Shown here: positions 12,104-24,441 of the stretch, piece by piece | Position numbering within the stretch: position 1 is the stretch's first letter | Layout of the letters: the number at the start of each line of letters is the position of its first letter | Source: Voacanga thouarsii | Lineage: Eukaryota; Streptophyta; Magnoliopsida; Gentianales; Apocynaceae | Assembly: GCA_026120185.1 (NCBI GenBank) | Contig: JANUWF010001224.1 | Span: 2,852,001 to 2,916,000 of the forward strand | Reading direction: 5' to 3' | Length of the DNA: 64,000 nt | The notes under the pieces: model-generated | What the model was told of the DNA's origin: nothing | Seen by the model: only the letters and a program-made list of their open reading frames with translations | Databases searched by the model: none | Translations under genes and position numbers: made by a program

Positions 12104-13330
12104 TACACTAGACCCAATCATTCATGTATTAATACTAAATGATTGAATATGGCTATCATATTTCTTTTGGGTCAACGCATTCGTAAGTGGATCAGTTATG
12201 TTCTGATCAGTAGGAACTCACTCTATCTTTACATCTTTCCTATCAATGATTTCACTAATCAAGTGATAGCGCTTATGTACATGCTTGGATCGTTGATGAG
12301 ACTATAGATCATTTGCTTATGCAAGGGATCTATTGTTATCACAATATTAGAGTATTGGAACAATAATGCTATGCACCATTCCTAGTTCTATCATGAACTT
12401 CTTGATCCATTAGCTGTTTTGAAAGCTGCTATGTACTCAGCTAAAATGGTTAAATTGGCAGCTATATCCAGTTAGGAACCTTTCCAACTAACTACTCCAC
12501 CATCTAAAATGAATACATAGCCTGATTATGACTTGTAGTCATTATTATAAAATTTGAAACTAGAATTAGCAATCCTTTTCACTTATTGAAAAGTAAACAT
12601 CATTTCCTATTAGTAATATGTCATCAATATATAGCAATAAGAAAACAACTGCACTCCCACTAACCTTCTTGTATACATGAGGTTCGTCCATATTTTGTAT
12701 GAAACTAAATTCTTTAATTGTTTTTTCAAAATAGATGTCCCAACTTGTAGAAGCTTGCTTGAGTCCATAAATAGAGCTTTGCTACAACACACCTTAGTGT
12801 GATCTTTGGATGTGACACTCCCAGGTTGTGTCATGTATATTTCTTTGTTAGGTTTCCATTAAGGAAAGCTGTTTTCACATCTATTTGCCAAATCTTATAG
12901 TTATAATAACCAAAAAATGCTAGGACTATTCTAATAGATTTTAGTATTGCTACTGGTAAAATTGTTTCATCGTAGTCAATACTTTATTGTTGACGATAGT
13001 TTTTTGCTACCAATCATGCTTTATAGGTAATTATATTACCATCCGTGTCGGTTTTCTTCTTGAAAATCTATTTGCATCCTATGAGTTTTATCCCATCAAG
13101 TGGATCAACCAAAGTCTAAACTTAGTTGCCATACATAGAATCCATTTTTGACTCCATGGCTTTAAGCCATTTGTCAGATTCTGAACTCTTCAAAACTTCC
13201 CTATAAGTTCTAGGCTCATCTTCTTCCATAAGCAATATGTCATTTTGATCATTTATGAGAAATCCATATCTCTCACGTACCACATATATTCTACTTGACC
13301 TATGAGGTTATTGTGTATTAAAAGGCACGT
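12104..13330 (-). pseudogene. Reverse transcriptase and RNase H of element C, broken
   Basis: The motif MDVKTAFLNG is readable near 12850-12890. The catalytic LYIDDILL box is intact near 12610-12645 when read in the right frame. The RNase H end is recognisable at 12150-12360: YCDNN, then SKHVHKRYHLI, then VPTDQNITDPLT. The stretch between YIDD and RNase H is much shorter than usual, so an internal deletion around 12400-12590 is inferred. Many stops and frameshifts; no product expected. Confidence 0.85.
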
Positions 13331-13375
13331 TTATTTTGTCAACAGACTCGGAATCAACTGTTTGATCATTGTTTA

Positions 13376-14125
13376 TTCAAGCTTCTTGAGTTTCACTAAG
13401 TTCAATTTTGCTCACACTATCTTCTTTAAGCATAAATTCCTTCTCTAAGAAGACAACATTCTTTGAAATAAACATTTTATTTTTAGAAGGAAGATAAAAG
13501 TAATATCCATGTGATTCTTTTGGATATTCAACAAACAAACACTTGTCAGGCATATGCTGTAATTTATCTGACTTTGCCCTCTTTACATAAGCAAGACATC
13601 CCCAAATTCTCAAGTGAGTTAGCTTTGGTCTTTTACCATAAAATAGCTCAAATAGGTAGTGTTAACCATATTTTATGGGACTCTATTTAGAATATAAATA
13701 GTAGTTTTAAGTGTATATCCCAAAATGATTTTGGAATATCTACAAAAGCCATCATAGATCCAACCATTTCTAATTAAGTTCGATTTCTTCTTTTGGATAC
13801 ACCATTATGTTGAGACATATGCGGTGGAGTCCCATTATCTCTAAGATAACTTTGAAACTCTTCGCTTGAATGTTCACCTCCTCTATTGGATCTTAAAGTT
13901 TTAATGCTTTTGCCAAGTTATTTTTCCACTTCATTCCTGAATTCTTTGAATTTGTCGGCTTTAGATTTATATTTCATTAATACAAATGTCCAAATTGTGA
14001 ATAACCATTGATGAAGAACCTCTCTTGTGTACAATGTCAATAGTCCACATACATCAGTATGTATTAGTTCCAATAATTGTTTAGCCATTTCTCCTTTCTT
14101 AGAAAAAGAGATTTTAGTCATTTTT
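13376..14125 (-). pseudogene. Integrase of element C, two catalytic residues lost
   Basis: Starts with MTKISFSKKGEMAKQLLEL and the first catalytic aspartate in IHTDVCG (about 14055-14065). The second motif reads RSNRGGEH, where the family has RSDRGGEY, so Asp is now Asn. The third reads HNGVSKRRNRT, where the family has a Glu before RRNRT, now Lys. Both are G-to-A changes on the coding strand. The C-terminal part with IWGCLAYVKR, SHGYYFYLPSKNKMFIS and VVFLEKEF is at 13377-13613. Confidence 0.85.
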
Positions 14126-14589
14126 TCTAGTAAGCAAGATTCATAAGTTTCATATGATTCAAAATCAAATGAGCTTATGTCACCACATTTGTATAACTTA
14201 GAAATATAATTCTCGTTTATATGGTGTAAATGATAATGCCATCAGTATGATGGGTTCATATTATCTTTCCTTTGTTTCTTATTATTTATGTTAAGAACTT
14301 GATTTTCCATGTCTAGAAAGTACAAACTATTCATCAAAGTTGCTTTATGGGTATCATTTAATGAAAAGGAACAACTTTTATTCTCAAAAATCAAATAAAA
14401 TCCAAATAAATCTAAACAAGTAACTAAGTTAATGTTTTAAGTAAAACTGGTTTATTGTAGCAATTTTCTATTCTAGAATTAATCTAGGAAGCAAGTATAG
14501 ATGATAAGTTCTCACAGCAAGTGCATTAACATTTGCATCACGTAAGTCTATATCACCTTTTTATAGCTTCCTACCACTCTTTAGTTCCT

Positions 14590-14640
14590 GAAAATTATTG
14601 TACAAATAAGATCCACATCCAGTATCCAATACTTATATCT
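14590..14640 (-). pseudogene. Protease active-site segment of element C
   Basis: The minus strand reads VLDTGCGSYLYNNFQ, a copia aspartic protease D-T-G box with the usual following region changed (family members commonly have SH at the SY position). Flanked by stops. Confidence 0.7.
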
Positions 14641-14689
14641 CATTATTAAAGGCAGTATTGATCTCAATCATAAACATACTAGGAATAGA

Positions 14690-15518
14690 AGTGAAAATTC
14701 TTGCAAGCTTTTCCTTCTCTTTCTTTTCCTTAAGTGACTCCAAGTAGCTCTTGCAGTTGCGCCTCCAATGGCCCATGTTGTCACAATGATAACATGGGTC
14801 TTTGTTAGCTATCTCCTACTTCTTCACACTACTTTTGTGCTTAGTAAGATTCTTCTTCTTCTTCTTAAGAACTTTCTTCTTAGAAGTAAAAGAATCCACC
14901 AATATAACTGCATTCCTTTCTTCCTTCATAGAGGACTCAACAATTTTGAGATGCTTGATCAATTCAGGTAACGTGGTCTCAATCTTGCTCATTTGGTAAT
15001 TAATCACAAATTGTGAAAAACTACTTAGCAAGGATTGTAGAATTAAGTCAAAACTCAATGCATGATCCATCATATAACTAAGAGATCTAAACTTCTCAAT
15101 CAATCCCAATATTTTTCAACCTATGTGTTGCTACTGAAGCACCTTTTGCCATCTTAGAATAGAATAACTGTTTAGGGATCTCATATCTTTGCATTCTTGC
15201 TTGTTGGTCAAAAAACTCCCATAAATAGAAGATGATAGAGTAAGTATCCATATGCTCATAATGCTTTTACAGCTCAAAGTTCATTGACGCCAACATGATA
15301 CAAGATGTTGTGTCATTGTCCTTTTTGTACTTCTTGTAAAACTTATGCTCATCAACAGGAGCATCAATGGATAGAGATGGTGGTGTAGAAGCATCTAATG
15401 CGTAGACCAACTTTTTCAACTCAAGAACAATTCTCAAGTTTCAATACCAGTCTAAAAAATTAGTCTCGGTATGCTTGTTCGTTTCCAATATGCTACGTAA
15501 GTTTAAATATGTTGACAT
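14690..15518 (-). pseudogene. Gag of element C with an intact zinc knuckle
   Basis: The start codon is the minus-strand ATG at 15518 (MSTYLNLRSILETNK). Recognisable later: LVYALDASTPP, DEHKFYKKYKKDNDTTSCIM, LASMNFEL, then after a frameshift near 15115 SYMMDHALSFDLILQSL and a lysine-rich stretch. The CCHC knuckle CYHCDNMGHWRRNC (14753-14794) keeps all four metal ligands. The product would be the nucleocapsid precursor that packages element RNA. Confidence 0.85.
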
Positions 15519-15758
15519 GGTGCAAATAACCTAGATGAAAGATAAGACACATTAGACTATGTATATGTGCATGAAATGTATTTAATTAGGTTTTTAATTA
15601 AACAAGTATTTATTCAACTATTTTACTTAAATTAACAACCCCTACTATTAATTCAGGAAAGTCTATTGGAAGCTTTTCTAGTGGACCGGTATTCAAATCC
15701 CTTAAGAATGGCCTTGGGTATGCCAAACAAACCACTCCTAAGTACAATGGTAGGTATC
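15519..15758 (-). other. Untranslated leader of element C, proximal part
   Basis: Non-coding sequence upstream of the C gag, cut at GTATC (15754-15758) by element B. The far part resumes at 41229. Confidence 0.7.
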
Positions 15759-16940
15759 TATTAGCCCTAAGGGCTTTCTCCTATATTTTAATTTATGATA
15801 AACATTGGTGTGAACTAACTTGTGTAATCTATATGTGATAGGACATGTTTGATCTCAATTTTTCTAAGGCATTCAAATATGATTGTTAAGCAACTCTTGA
15901 GCAACGGAAGATCAAAATGAAGTTCAAAGTTTATGAGGTTGTATACCAAGAAGTCTTTATGGAAGAACTTTAGACTAGGAAGTGTTATTAAGGAATTTCT
16001 TGTTAATTCCTATGTCTCTTTACCTTTTGATTCAATTGATTTCTATCTTGAAGCACAAAAAAAAAAAAAAAAAGATTTCAAAGTTTTGAAAATCTTAGAA
16101 TTTTGGATTGAGTAGTTTGGATGATTTTGCATCCAAAAGATTCGTCCAAAATCCTATAAACAGTATTGAATTGTTTTTGCCTAAAAAGTGCCATTTCGGA
16201 CTTACCTTTTGGATGCATCTTCGTCCGAAACTTGAGTCCAAAACACGGGTAAATTGAATAGAAAAATTATAGACATTGGCACTTTAATTTTTAGCTCTAT
16301 AAAAAGCCTCTAAACATGATAACACATAAAATTTTTGTGGCATTCTTCTAAGAAACAATATTGCTCAATAGAATACAAAAATCTTCTTTTATCAAGTTCT
16401 TCAAAGTGAATTCATTTTGTGTCTAAAAGATAAAAGTATTTGTGCTTTGTACCTTAGTGAACATCTGCTCAAACAAGTAAGCTTTTGTTGTTCCATTGAT
16501 ATTCAATCTCTTTTGTAGTACAAGGTTATGGTATAAAACCCATGTGGGCTGAGACATGATTTGGTTATTGGTTGAGAGGTTTATGGAAAACCAAGTGTGG
16601 TGATCCTCTCTTGTATTTAGTGCAGTTTGATTTTAGTAAGTTGAGTAAATGAAATCTGATTGAAAATCCTTAAGTTTGAGCTTAAAGTAGTAGATGTAGA
16701 TCTTGATAGATTGAACCACTATACATGCTGTGTCTCATTTCTCTACATACATCATTGACTGTATTGCATTTCTTACTTTAGTCTAAATCTGGATATATCT
16801 CAAAGTGTTCTTGGATAGCTTTCTTTGTTACCATAAAGTTGGTCCAAGAAACTTGATGATCATTATTATTCTATATATCAGACGTTTAGAAAATTTTTAG
16901 TTTGCCAAAAACCTTATTTACCCCCCTCTAAGGTTTTTCA
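15759..16940 (+). repeat. 5' LTR of element B (1182 bp)
   Basis: Starts TATTAGCCC (decayed from TGTTAGCCC, seen in the 3' copy) and ends AGGTTTTTCA. A TATA box TATAAAAAG is at 16298-16306, matched at 40601 in the 3' LTR. A run of C before the end (16919-16926) is shared. No gene inside; the frame at 15933-16115 is chance. Confidence 0.93.
16298..16306 (+). promoter_or_regulatory. TATA box of the B 5' LTR
   Basis: TATAAAAAG in the middle of the LTR, conserved as TATAAAATG at 40601-40609 in the other LTR. It is the likely core promoter for the element transcript. Confidence 0.7.
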
Positions 16941-16942
16941 TT

Positions 16943-16960
16943 TGGTATCGAGCTTGGTCT
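16943..16960 (+). promoter_or_regulatory. Primer-binding site of element B (Met tRNA type)
   Basis: TGGTATCGAGCTTGGT lies 2 nt after the LTR end. It equals the usual TGGTATCAGAGC site with one base lost. Confidence 0.85.
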
Positions 16961-16999
16961 ACATATTCTTGGTTTAACAACCTTGTGGAAAAGATCCTT

Positions 17000-18839
17000 A
17001 TGGCAAGCTTATCCTCTATTCCATATGTTGAAGGATCTTCAACAAATCGACCTCATTTGTTTAATGGAAACAATTACATAGTTTGGAAAAATAGAATGAA
17101 AATTTTTAACTGTTCAATCAAATTTGAGTTATGAAATTTGATAAAGAAAGGTCCTTTTATTCTATCAAAAATTGTTGATGGCATAAAATTGCCTAAACAG
17201 AATAACGAATTTTGTGTTGAAGACAATGCTAAGATGACTTTGAATTTTCAAGCAATGATCATCTTATGTTGTGCACTAGATGTGACTGAATACAATTGAG
17301 TTAGTGGTTGTGATTCAGCCCATGAAATGTGAAAATTACTCAAAGTCATGCATGAGGGGACAAACTAAGTTAAAGAATCAAAATTGGGGCTTCTAATTCA
17401 TGATTATGAATTATTCACAATGAAGCCGAATGAAAGCATCATTGATATGTTACCAGATTTACAAATATCACAAATGGTCTGAAAGCCTATGGGAAGGTTT
17501 ATTCCCTTGGGAAACAAAACGAAAAAATTTTGGATGCCTTACCTAAAAGCTAGCAACCTAAAGCTCTTGCAGTGAAAGAATCCAATGATTTAAAATCCTT
17601 AACAACCAAAGAGCTAATCGGATCTCTTCTAACACATGAGATGAAATTTAAAAGGTTTCAAGAATCTGATGATTATAATAAAGGTAAAAAGGGAATAGCA
17701 TTAAAAGTTGAAAAAGAAGAGGAAGAAACTAGTCAATATGACAGTAGTGAGGGTATGGAAATAGATAATGAAGATTTGGCTATGATAGCAAAAAAAATTC
17801 AGAAGAATGTTCAACAAAGGAAACTACAAAAGAGGAAAGAAGTTCGTGAGAAAGAAATGACAAACTCTAGCATTCAAACCTTAATGTTATGAATGTAAAA
17901 GCACTGAATACTTCATTGCTGATTGTCTAGTTGCAAAAGGTAAGGAAAGAAGAATGCTTAGAAAGAAGAAAGACCTGAAGGCAAAGAAAGGTAAAAGATT
18001 GATGGGAACTTGGGACTTAAATAGGACTGAGTTCTGAGAATGAAACTGCCAACATATGCTTCATGGCCATGGAAAACGAGGTAAACTCTACTACAACTAA
18101 TTTCATGTCTAATTTGTTTATATTTATGACTGAAAAGCTTGATGATCTGGCTGAGCTGTTAATTTATATGTTTCATGAACTAAAAAAACTATCTAGAAAA
18201 AATAAAGAAATGAAGTTGAAGATTAACTGTTTTATAAAAGAAAACGAAATGTTATTAAGTGATACCAAAATGTCTCTTGAGTTAAATATGAGTGCTATTT
18301 TTGAAAAAGATGTGATCATGACTACTTTGGAATATGTATCTCTGAAAAATAGAAATTTGTGTGATTGAATTCAAACTCTTGAAAGTATAGTTAGCACTTT
18401 TGATGACATGAAAAATAGAGTCAATGACCTTACCACATGTATTGAAAAATTCACAAATGGTAAAAGTAATCTGGATAAATTGCTCAGAACTCAACATCAA
18501 GTTGGAAATCGAAATGGCTTAGGATATAGACATGAGAATAATGAAAAAATTCACAAGCCTATATTTGTTAAGGCTAGAAATCGAAATGGCTTAGGATATG
18601 GACATAAGAATAAGGACAAAATTCACAAGCCTCAATTTGTTAAATTTGCCTTATGTTACCCAACACACAAAGCTTACACATATTGTGAAAAACCAGGAAA
18701 TATAGTATCAAGATGTCTTATTAAAAGAAAAGTAGAATTCGATGGAATAACTTTCTGGAAAATCAAAGAAAATGTTACTAACCTTTATGGACCCAAGAAA
18801 GTATGGATACCAAAAATCATTCCTCCTTCTCATAAATAG
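17000..18839 (+). pseudogene. Gag of element B (SIRE type), broken
   Basis: ATG at 17000 opens MASLSSIPYVEGSS, followed by the SIRE gag text FNGNNYIVWKNRMKIF and later LLIHDYELFTMKPNESI and TTKELIGSLLTHEMKF. Stops and shifts occur at about 17127, 17300, 17330 and 17890. The zinc knuckle at 17885-17926 reads CYECKSTEYFIADC, with the His ligand replaced by Tyr. A coiled-coil-like segment follows (18063-18368), then a region (18408-18839) with an in-frame 72-bp tandem duplication (18506-18577, 18578-18649) containing NRNGLGY, and GPKKVWIPK near the end. Confidence 0.88.
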
Positions 18840-18840
18840 A

Positions 18841-19621
18841 CACATTCCTTGAGCTTCACTAAGTGGTTCTTGGATAGTGGTTGTTTAAGACACATGACTG
18901 GAAACGCAGCTTTGTTAGAAGATATACAGATCACAAATGAAGGATTCATTACATTTGGAGATAAGAAGAAAGGAAAGATTCTTGACATTGGTAATATTGG
19001 TAAATGTTCCTCAACCATTATAAAATAAGTGTTACTAATTGATGATCAAAAATATAATTTGCTTAGCACTAGCCAACTATATGATAATGGCTGCAAAGTC
19101 ATTTTTGAAAAGGATTCTTGTTCTAAAATGGACAGCTCAAATCTGGAAACAATCTTTATTGCCAAATGTGTGGGAAATGTGTATATATTCTATCTAAATG
19201 ATCTTATAGCTAGTGGTATTAGATGTCTATCCGTACATGACAATGATGGTTTTCTTTGGCATAGAAGATTAGGCCATATATCTTTTGATTTACTAAATAA
19301 ACTGTCTTCAAAAGAGCTTGTTAGGTGATGCCCAAAACAAAGTTTGATAAAAGTAAAATTTGTGACGCATGCTAATTTGGAAAACAAATCAAAACCTCCT
19401 TTAAACCTAAGAAAATAATTTCAACCTCAAAACGTCTCGAATAAATTTATATGGATTTATTTGGACCAATGGGAATTGTTAGTCTTGGAGGTAAAAAGTA
19501 TGCATATGTCCTAGTTGATGATTTCTCTAGATTTATTTGGACTTTATTTCTTAGACAAAAGGATGAAGCCTTTTCTGAATTTTTGAAATTGATTAAACGC
19601 ATCCAAAACTCTATTGGATGC
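18841..19621 (+). pseudogene. Protease and integrase N-terminal half of element B
   Basis: The protease box WFLDSGC with HMTG following is at about 18864-18902; the catalytic DSG is at 18873-18881. The pre-integrase zinc segment LWHRRLGHISFDLL is at 19256-19300. The integrase core begins YMDLFGPMG (first catalytic Asp near 19455), then YVLVDDFSRFIWTLF. The reading stops at GATGC (19617-19621), where solo LTR H is inserted. Stops near 19027 and 19326. Confidence 0.9.
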
Positions 19622-21386
19622 TGATAGGGCCTAAATTAGTCATATATTTCCTAGTTATTTGAGGTCATTTTGTGATATATTTTGTGCAATAACTGGTTAT
19701 ATTCTTTTATATTTGAGATTTTAGCATTGGAAAGGTATTTTGTGCATTATTTCAGATTTTAGGGGTTAAATAAGGTAAAATCGTTGATAAACAGACTAGA
19801 GGCGGCGCCGGCCAAGATAGAAGAGGCGGCGCCGGCCACGTGCTGTTGGCATGTACTTTGAGAAGATGAAAAGTCTACAAAATAGGGGCTGAACAGAACA
19901 TAGCCAGCGCCGGTTAGAAGCCCAGAGGCGGCGCCGGCTACAACTTAGAAGACTTTGCACGAAAATTGAAAAATATTGATGAATGGACAGAGAGGCAGAA
20001 CACAACCAGCGCCGGCCCTAAGCAGGACAGGCAGCACCAGCTATGCACTGGTACAGAGGTGGTGCCTCGATTTTCATGCGCATTTTTGGTAATTTTCAGA
20101 GTTTTAGAATTTTTCTACTTCTATTCGGCCAGAAACCCTAGAGGGACGAATTTATGCACTTCTAAAGCCTATAAATAGAGGGAAAACATAAGTAAAAAGG
20201 GGAATTCAAGGAGTAAAAAAAAAAAAAAAACTCAAATTCAAGGAGGAATTCATCAAATCAATGAGGATTGTACAAGAGAGTCTACGAATGAGGAATAAGA
20301 AGGCTTGTCTATGAGTGCTTTCTTTTAACTTTGTTTTCTTTTCTTAGATAATGATGTATTAATGATTTTATTGTAATTTGACATTGTTTTAGGTATTCAT
20401 GATTTATAGGATTACTTTGATCTTTTGATTAATTGATTGTTATTCTTGGTATTTAATTACTTATGCTGATTATGAGATTAATTTGTTGTTTCTTCCTATA
20501 ACTTGAAAGTCTACGAAGATGGAAGAATGAGGTTTGTCTATGAGTTCTTTCTTTTCACTTTGTTTTCTTTTCTTGGATAATGATATATTAATTATTTTAT
20601 TGTAATTTGACATTGTGTTAGGTATTTATGATTTATAGAGTTACTTTGATCTTTTGATTAATTGATTGGTATTCTTAGTATTTAATTACTTATACTAATT
20701 ACGAAATTAATTTGTTATTTCTTCCCATTAAATTACTTGGAAAATGGGTTGATGGTGGTCTCAATTCATTAATTTCATATTTATTGTCTATTAACTTGCT
20801 TGGAAAAGGGGTTAATTGCTAAGAACTGGGTAATTAAAGGTTAATTGATGTCTATTAGGATATGAATTCATTGGTTAAGTTCATGTTTTAACTTTGCCAG
20901 GATATGGGGATTTAATCAAGGATTGTGTTTAATGTATCTTTTGGGTGAATTAGTTGAGATAGGATATGTGATGCTAAATTGTTTAGAAGATAGTGATTTC
21001 ATGGATTGGAAAAGAAGTGAATCTATCTTAATCATTTATGATGCCAAGAGAATGATTAGTTATGATAATGATTGGTACTTTAAGGTCATGTTTGTCAAAA
21101 TAATAGTTTGAGTTATATAATTCTCCATCATTGACATGTAGATATTATTTTATTTTATTGCCATTTTTATTCCTTTTCACTTTATTGAGTCAGTTAAACA
21201 ATGAAAGAAAAATGATTAATGTATACTTGTTCCTTGAGGATCGATACTCATTTTAAATCCTATGTTATGCTTAATGATGAGTATGATTGCTTATATGTGT
21301 AATTTGGGGTTAACGTTTTAATTTAAACTTGATTGGGAATGTGTTTATTTTTTATATGATTTTTATACCCAAATTCGTACACATCA
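19622..21386 (+). mobile_element. Element H: solo Athila/Tat-like LTR inside the B integrase
   Basis: Starts TGATAGGGCC and ends ACACATCA, flanked by perfect GATGC duplications (19617-19621 and 21387-21391). No internal region, so a solo LTR. It resembles the G LTRs (TGATAGGG start, TATTTGAGG, GGCTTGTCTATGAG, ATCA end). Five GC-rich GGCGCC-type cassettes sit between 19801 and 20017, a TATA box TATAAATAG at 20170-20178, and a 229-bp tandem duplication at 20281-20738 explains its greater length than the G LTRs. Confidence 0.93.
20281..20738. repeat. 229-bp tandem duplication in H
   Basis: The unit beginning TCTACGAA...TTGTCTATGAG repeats at an offset of 229 bases (20281 and 20510), with shared text such as TTTGATCTTTTGATTAATTGATTG in both copies. 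The copies have diverged by scattered substitutions, so the duplication is old. It lies in the 3' half of the LTR, downstream of the TATA box. Confidence 0.85.
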
Positions 21387-22016
21387 GATGCAAACTGATT
21401 TCTATTAGAAGTGATAATAGTAAAGAATTTTGCAATAATGAATTTACACACTTCTATGATGAAAATGGAGTTTTTCACAAATTTTCAGTAGCCAAAACAC
21501 CTCAACAAAATGGTGTTGTTGAGAGGAAAAATCGCACTTTGCAAGAAATGGCTAGATTAATGCTTTGTGAAAATACCCTTCCAAAATACTTTTGGGCTGA
21601 AGCTGTTAATGCAACTTGTTATATAGTAAACTGAGTTATGCTGAGACCGTTTTTGAGAAAAACACTTTTTGAACTTATATTTGACAAGACTCCATCGATT
21701 TCTTATTTTAAAGTGTTTGGTTGTAAATGTTTTATCCTTAATACCTAAGATAATCTTGAAAAATTTGACAGCAAGTCTGATGAGGCCATATTTCTTGGAT
21801 ATTTTTCCAACAAAAAGGTATATAAAGTGTACAATAAAAGAACTCTTTGTGTGGAAGAATCCGTGGATGTTGTGTTTGATGAATCTAGCATTTATGCTTC
21901 AAAAAGAGATGATGATGATGTAGGAAGTTCAAAGGAAGTTAGAATAGATCAACTCAAAGCTCCATCGCTAGATACTGATGCAAAAGAAGAAGAAATTGAA
22001 GAACAACAAGTTGAAT
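21387..22016 (+). pseudogene. Integrase C-terminal half of element B
   Basis: Continues the core after H: ISIRSDNSKEF (second catalytic Asp), TPQQNGVVERKNRTLQEMA (catalytic Glu), then YFWAEAVNATCYIVN, a stop at 21632-21634, and the FKVFGCKCF and SDEAIFLGYF region. The C-terminal tail is acidic (DAKEEEIEEQQVE) and ends at 22016. All three integrase acidic residues survive in B, unlike C. Confidence 0.9.
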
Positions 22017-23703
22017 AAGGAAAGAAACAAACTGAAGATTTTATAAATCAACAATTGTCAAAAGATTGGAAATACAAAACAGGTCATCCTAAAGAACAAA
22101 TCATTGGTGATCCAAACTATGGAGTTAAAAATAGACGGTATTTCATAGATAACTTTGCTCTTTTCTCAAATATAGAACTTAACTGTATTGATATAGCATT
22201 GCATGATGAATTTTGGATTATTGCTATGTAAGAAGAATTAAACCAATTTGAAAGAAATAAAGTTTGGAAACTTGTCCCTAGACCTCTTAATTGTCCGATT
22301 ATTGGTACCAAATGGTTATTTAGAAATAAACGTGATGAAAACGGAGCTGTGATTAGAAATAAAGCTAAATTAGTCCCCCAATGATTTAATCAAGGTGAAG
22401 GTATTGATTATGATGAGACATTTGCTCCTATTGCTAGACTAGAGTTTATAAGAATGCTTATTGCTTTTGCATCCTTCAAAAATTTCATGCTCTATCAAAT
22501 GGGTGTTAAGAATGCATTTCTAAATGGTTTTATTGAAGAGGAAGTATATGTTGAACAACCTTTTAGTTTTATTCATGAGCATTTTCTAAATCATGTTTTC
22601 AAACTTTCTAAAGCTCTTTATGGATTAAAGCAAGCTCCACGAGCTTAGTATAAGAGACTTAGTGATTTCTTGATTTCAAAAGGTTTTTCAAGAGGCTTGA
22701 TTGATACTACTTTGTTCATCAAATCTGAGAATTTCAGTGATCTACTAATTGTTCAAATCTATGTTGATAATATCATTTTTTGTACTACTAATGACTTTTT
22801 CTGTAGGATGTTTGCTAAAATAATGCAATAAGAATTTGAAATGAGTATAATGGGAGGACTAAACTTCTTCCTCGGGCTACAAATTAAGCAAACCAAGGAT
22901 GAAATCTTCATAAATCAAGCTGAGTATGCCAAGGAGTTGCTCAAAAGGTTTAGAATGAATTGAGCAAAACAAATCTCCACACCTATGAGTACTTCTATAA
23001 AATTTGACCAAGATGAAAAGGGTAAGAAGGTAGATGAACATAAGTATGGAGGTAAGATTGGAAGCTTACTCTATTTTATTACTAGCCGACCTAACATTAT
23101 GCTTTCAATATGTCTTTGTGCTCATGTTCAATCTTGTCCAAAGGTATCACATCTATGTGCAATAAAATGCATACTTTGATATCTAATTGGCACATATGAT
23201 TATGGCTTATGGTATCCTTACACTAACACATTTGATCTTATAGGATACACTGATGCAGATTATGCAGGCTGTAAAATTGAAAGAAAAAGTACTCGTGGCC
23301 ATTGTCAATTTCTTGGACACTCTCTTGTGTAATGGCACAGCAAAAAACAGGCTTGTGTATCTTTATCCACAATTGAGGTTGAATACATTGCAGCCAGCAA
23401 TTGTTGTGCACAAATTTTATGGATGGAAAATACATTGCTTGATTTTGGTCTTAATTTTAATTGCACATCTATATTATGTGACAATACAAGTGCTATCAAT
23501 CTAACAAAAAATCCTGTTCAACACTCTAGGACAAAGCATATAGAAGTTAAACATCATTTCATACGAGATCTGTACTCAAAGACGATGTGTATGTTAAATA
23601 TATTTCAACTGATGAATAACTTGCAGATATCTTTACTAAACCTCTAGCTGGAGAAAGATTTAAAAATCTGAGAAGAGGATTGGAAATTACAAAAATCTCA
23701 TAA
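22017..23703 (+). pseudogene. Reverse transcriptase and RNase H of element B
   Basis: Readable in one frame with about eight stops. Motifs: WKLVPRP, KWLFRNKRDE, GIDYDETFAPIARLE, MGVKNAFLNGF, ALYGLKQAPRA, and the catalytic box at 22760-22771, which reads YVDN instead of YVDD, removing one metal-binding Asp. The RNase H part has GYTDADYAGC, WHSKKQ, the LSTIEVEYIAAS region, CDNTSAINL and LADIFTKPL. Several stops sit where the family has Trp, Gln or Arg (after APRA, before WHSKKQ, before LADIF), consistent with C-to-T decay. Confidence 0.9.
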
Positions 23704-24150
23704 CTAACCTGGTGGCATAAGTCTTCTTCATCTAGCGAGATTAGTGAAGACGAAGTTTTTGGACACAGTGTTTGTATCACACCAACGACTGTTTAGATGC
23801 AGTATTTAAGTCCAAATTCCTCATCCAAAAATGCATTTTTGAAAAAGTTTCGTTTGGATGATTATTTTGGGTTGGGTCAAAATCCAAAATAATTTTTTTT
23901 TTATATACTCTAGATTTTTTTATAACTGCTTCCATATTCCAATTTTTGAATTTAAAAAAAAAGGTTGGTTTACGCATTTCTCTAAATTTCTGTGATAAAT
24001 TTATCTTTTCAATGCACTTTATATCACATTTATCCAGACATTCAAAGCACTTTGTTTTTCTCCAAATCTTTGTAACCGACATCCTCCAAAACTCTCTGTG
24101 TTCTTCTTCTTCAAAGAAAACCGTTAGTCCAAAAAACCCTAATCTTACTA
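23704..24150 (+). other. Spacer between pol and the third ORF of B
   Basis: Non-coding, AT-rich. Contains several TTTGGAC/TCCAAA words that recur in the B LTRs and 3' region. No gene seen. Confidence 0.6.
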
Positions 24151-24190
24151 ATGGCAAAAACGAAATCATCTGCACCAAAACCCAAGAAGG
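24151..24190 (+). pseudogene. Start of the B accessory ORF, before insertion D
   Basis: ATG 24151 opens a lysine-rich N-terminus (MAKTKSSAPKPKK) cut at GAAGG by element D. The frame continues exactly in phase at 37151, after the duplicated GAAGG. See the 37151-38642 entry for the protein. Confidence 0.8.
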
Positions 24191-24441
24191 TGTGAAATCC
24201 CACCTAAAGCCAACCTTAGAGTAAGGGGGTTGGGATGCATATCATATTATTTTGCATAAAAATATACTTTTTGAATGATTTTATGTGCTTTAGAATTGTG
24301 ATTTATAGGTTAAAAGGCTTAGTTATGCTTATTGGGTAGAAAGGGTAAAAAGGTAAATTTGCTTGAGGTCAAAATAGGAAGATAGCTTGAGGTTTAGATA
24401 AGAAGAATATTTGAGTGAGAAAATAAGAACAAGAGTTAGTG

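Larger units (their letters stand above)
10155..15758 (-). mobile_element. Element C: Angela/TAR-type Ty1-copia, left segment
   Basis: Read on the minus strand from right to left: leader, gag, protease, integrase, reverse transcriptase, RNase H, purine tract, 3' LTR. It is inserted into the pre-gag ORF of J after GACCC (10150-10154). B (15759-41223) interrupts its leader, and C resumes at 41224. The gag wording, the intact CCHC knuckle, the AGTGGGAGAT purine tract and an LTR whose minus-strand start matches solo LTR I place it in the Angela/TAR group. Heavily decayed: stops in every domain and two integrase catalytic residues changed. Confidence 0.88.

Noticed and set aside
14768..14999. Plus-strand hydrophobic frames near 14.8-15.0 kb
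   Set aside because: Antisense of the lysine-rich gag of element C.
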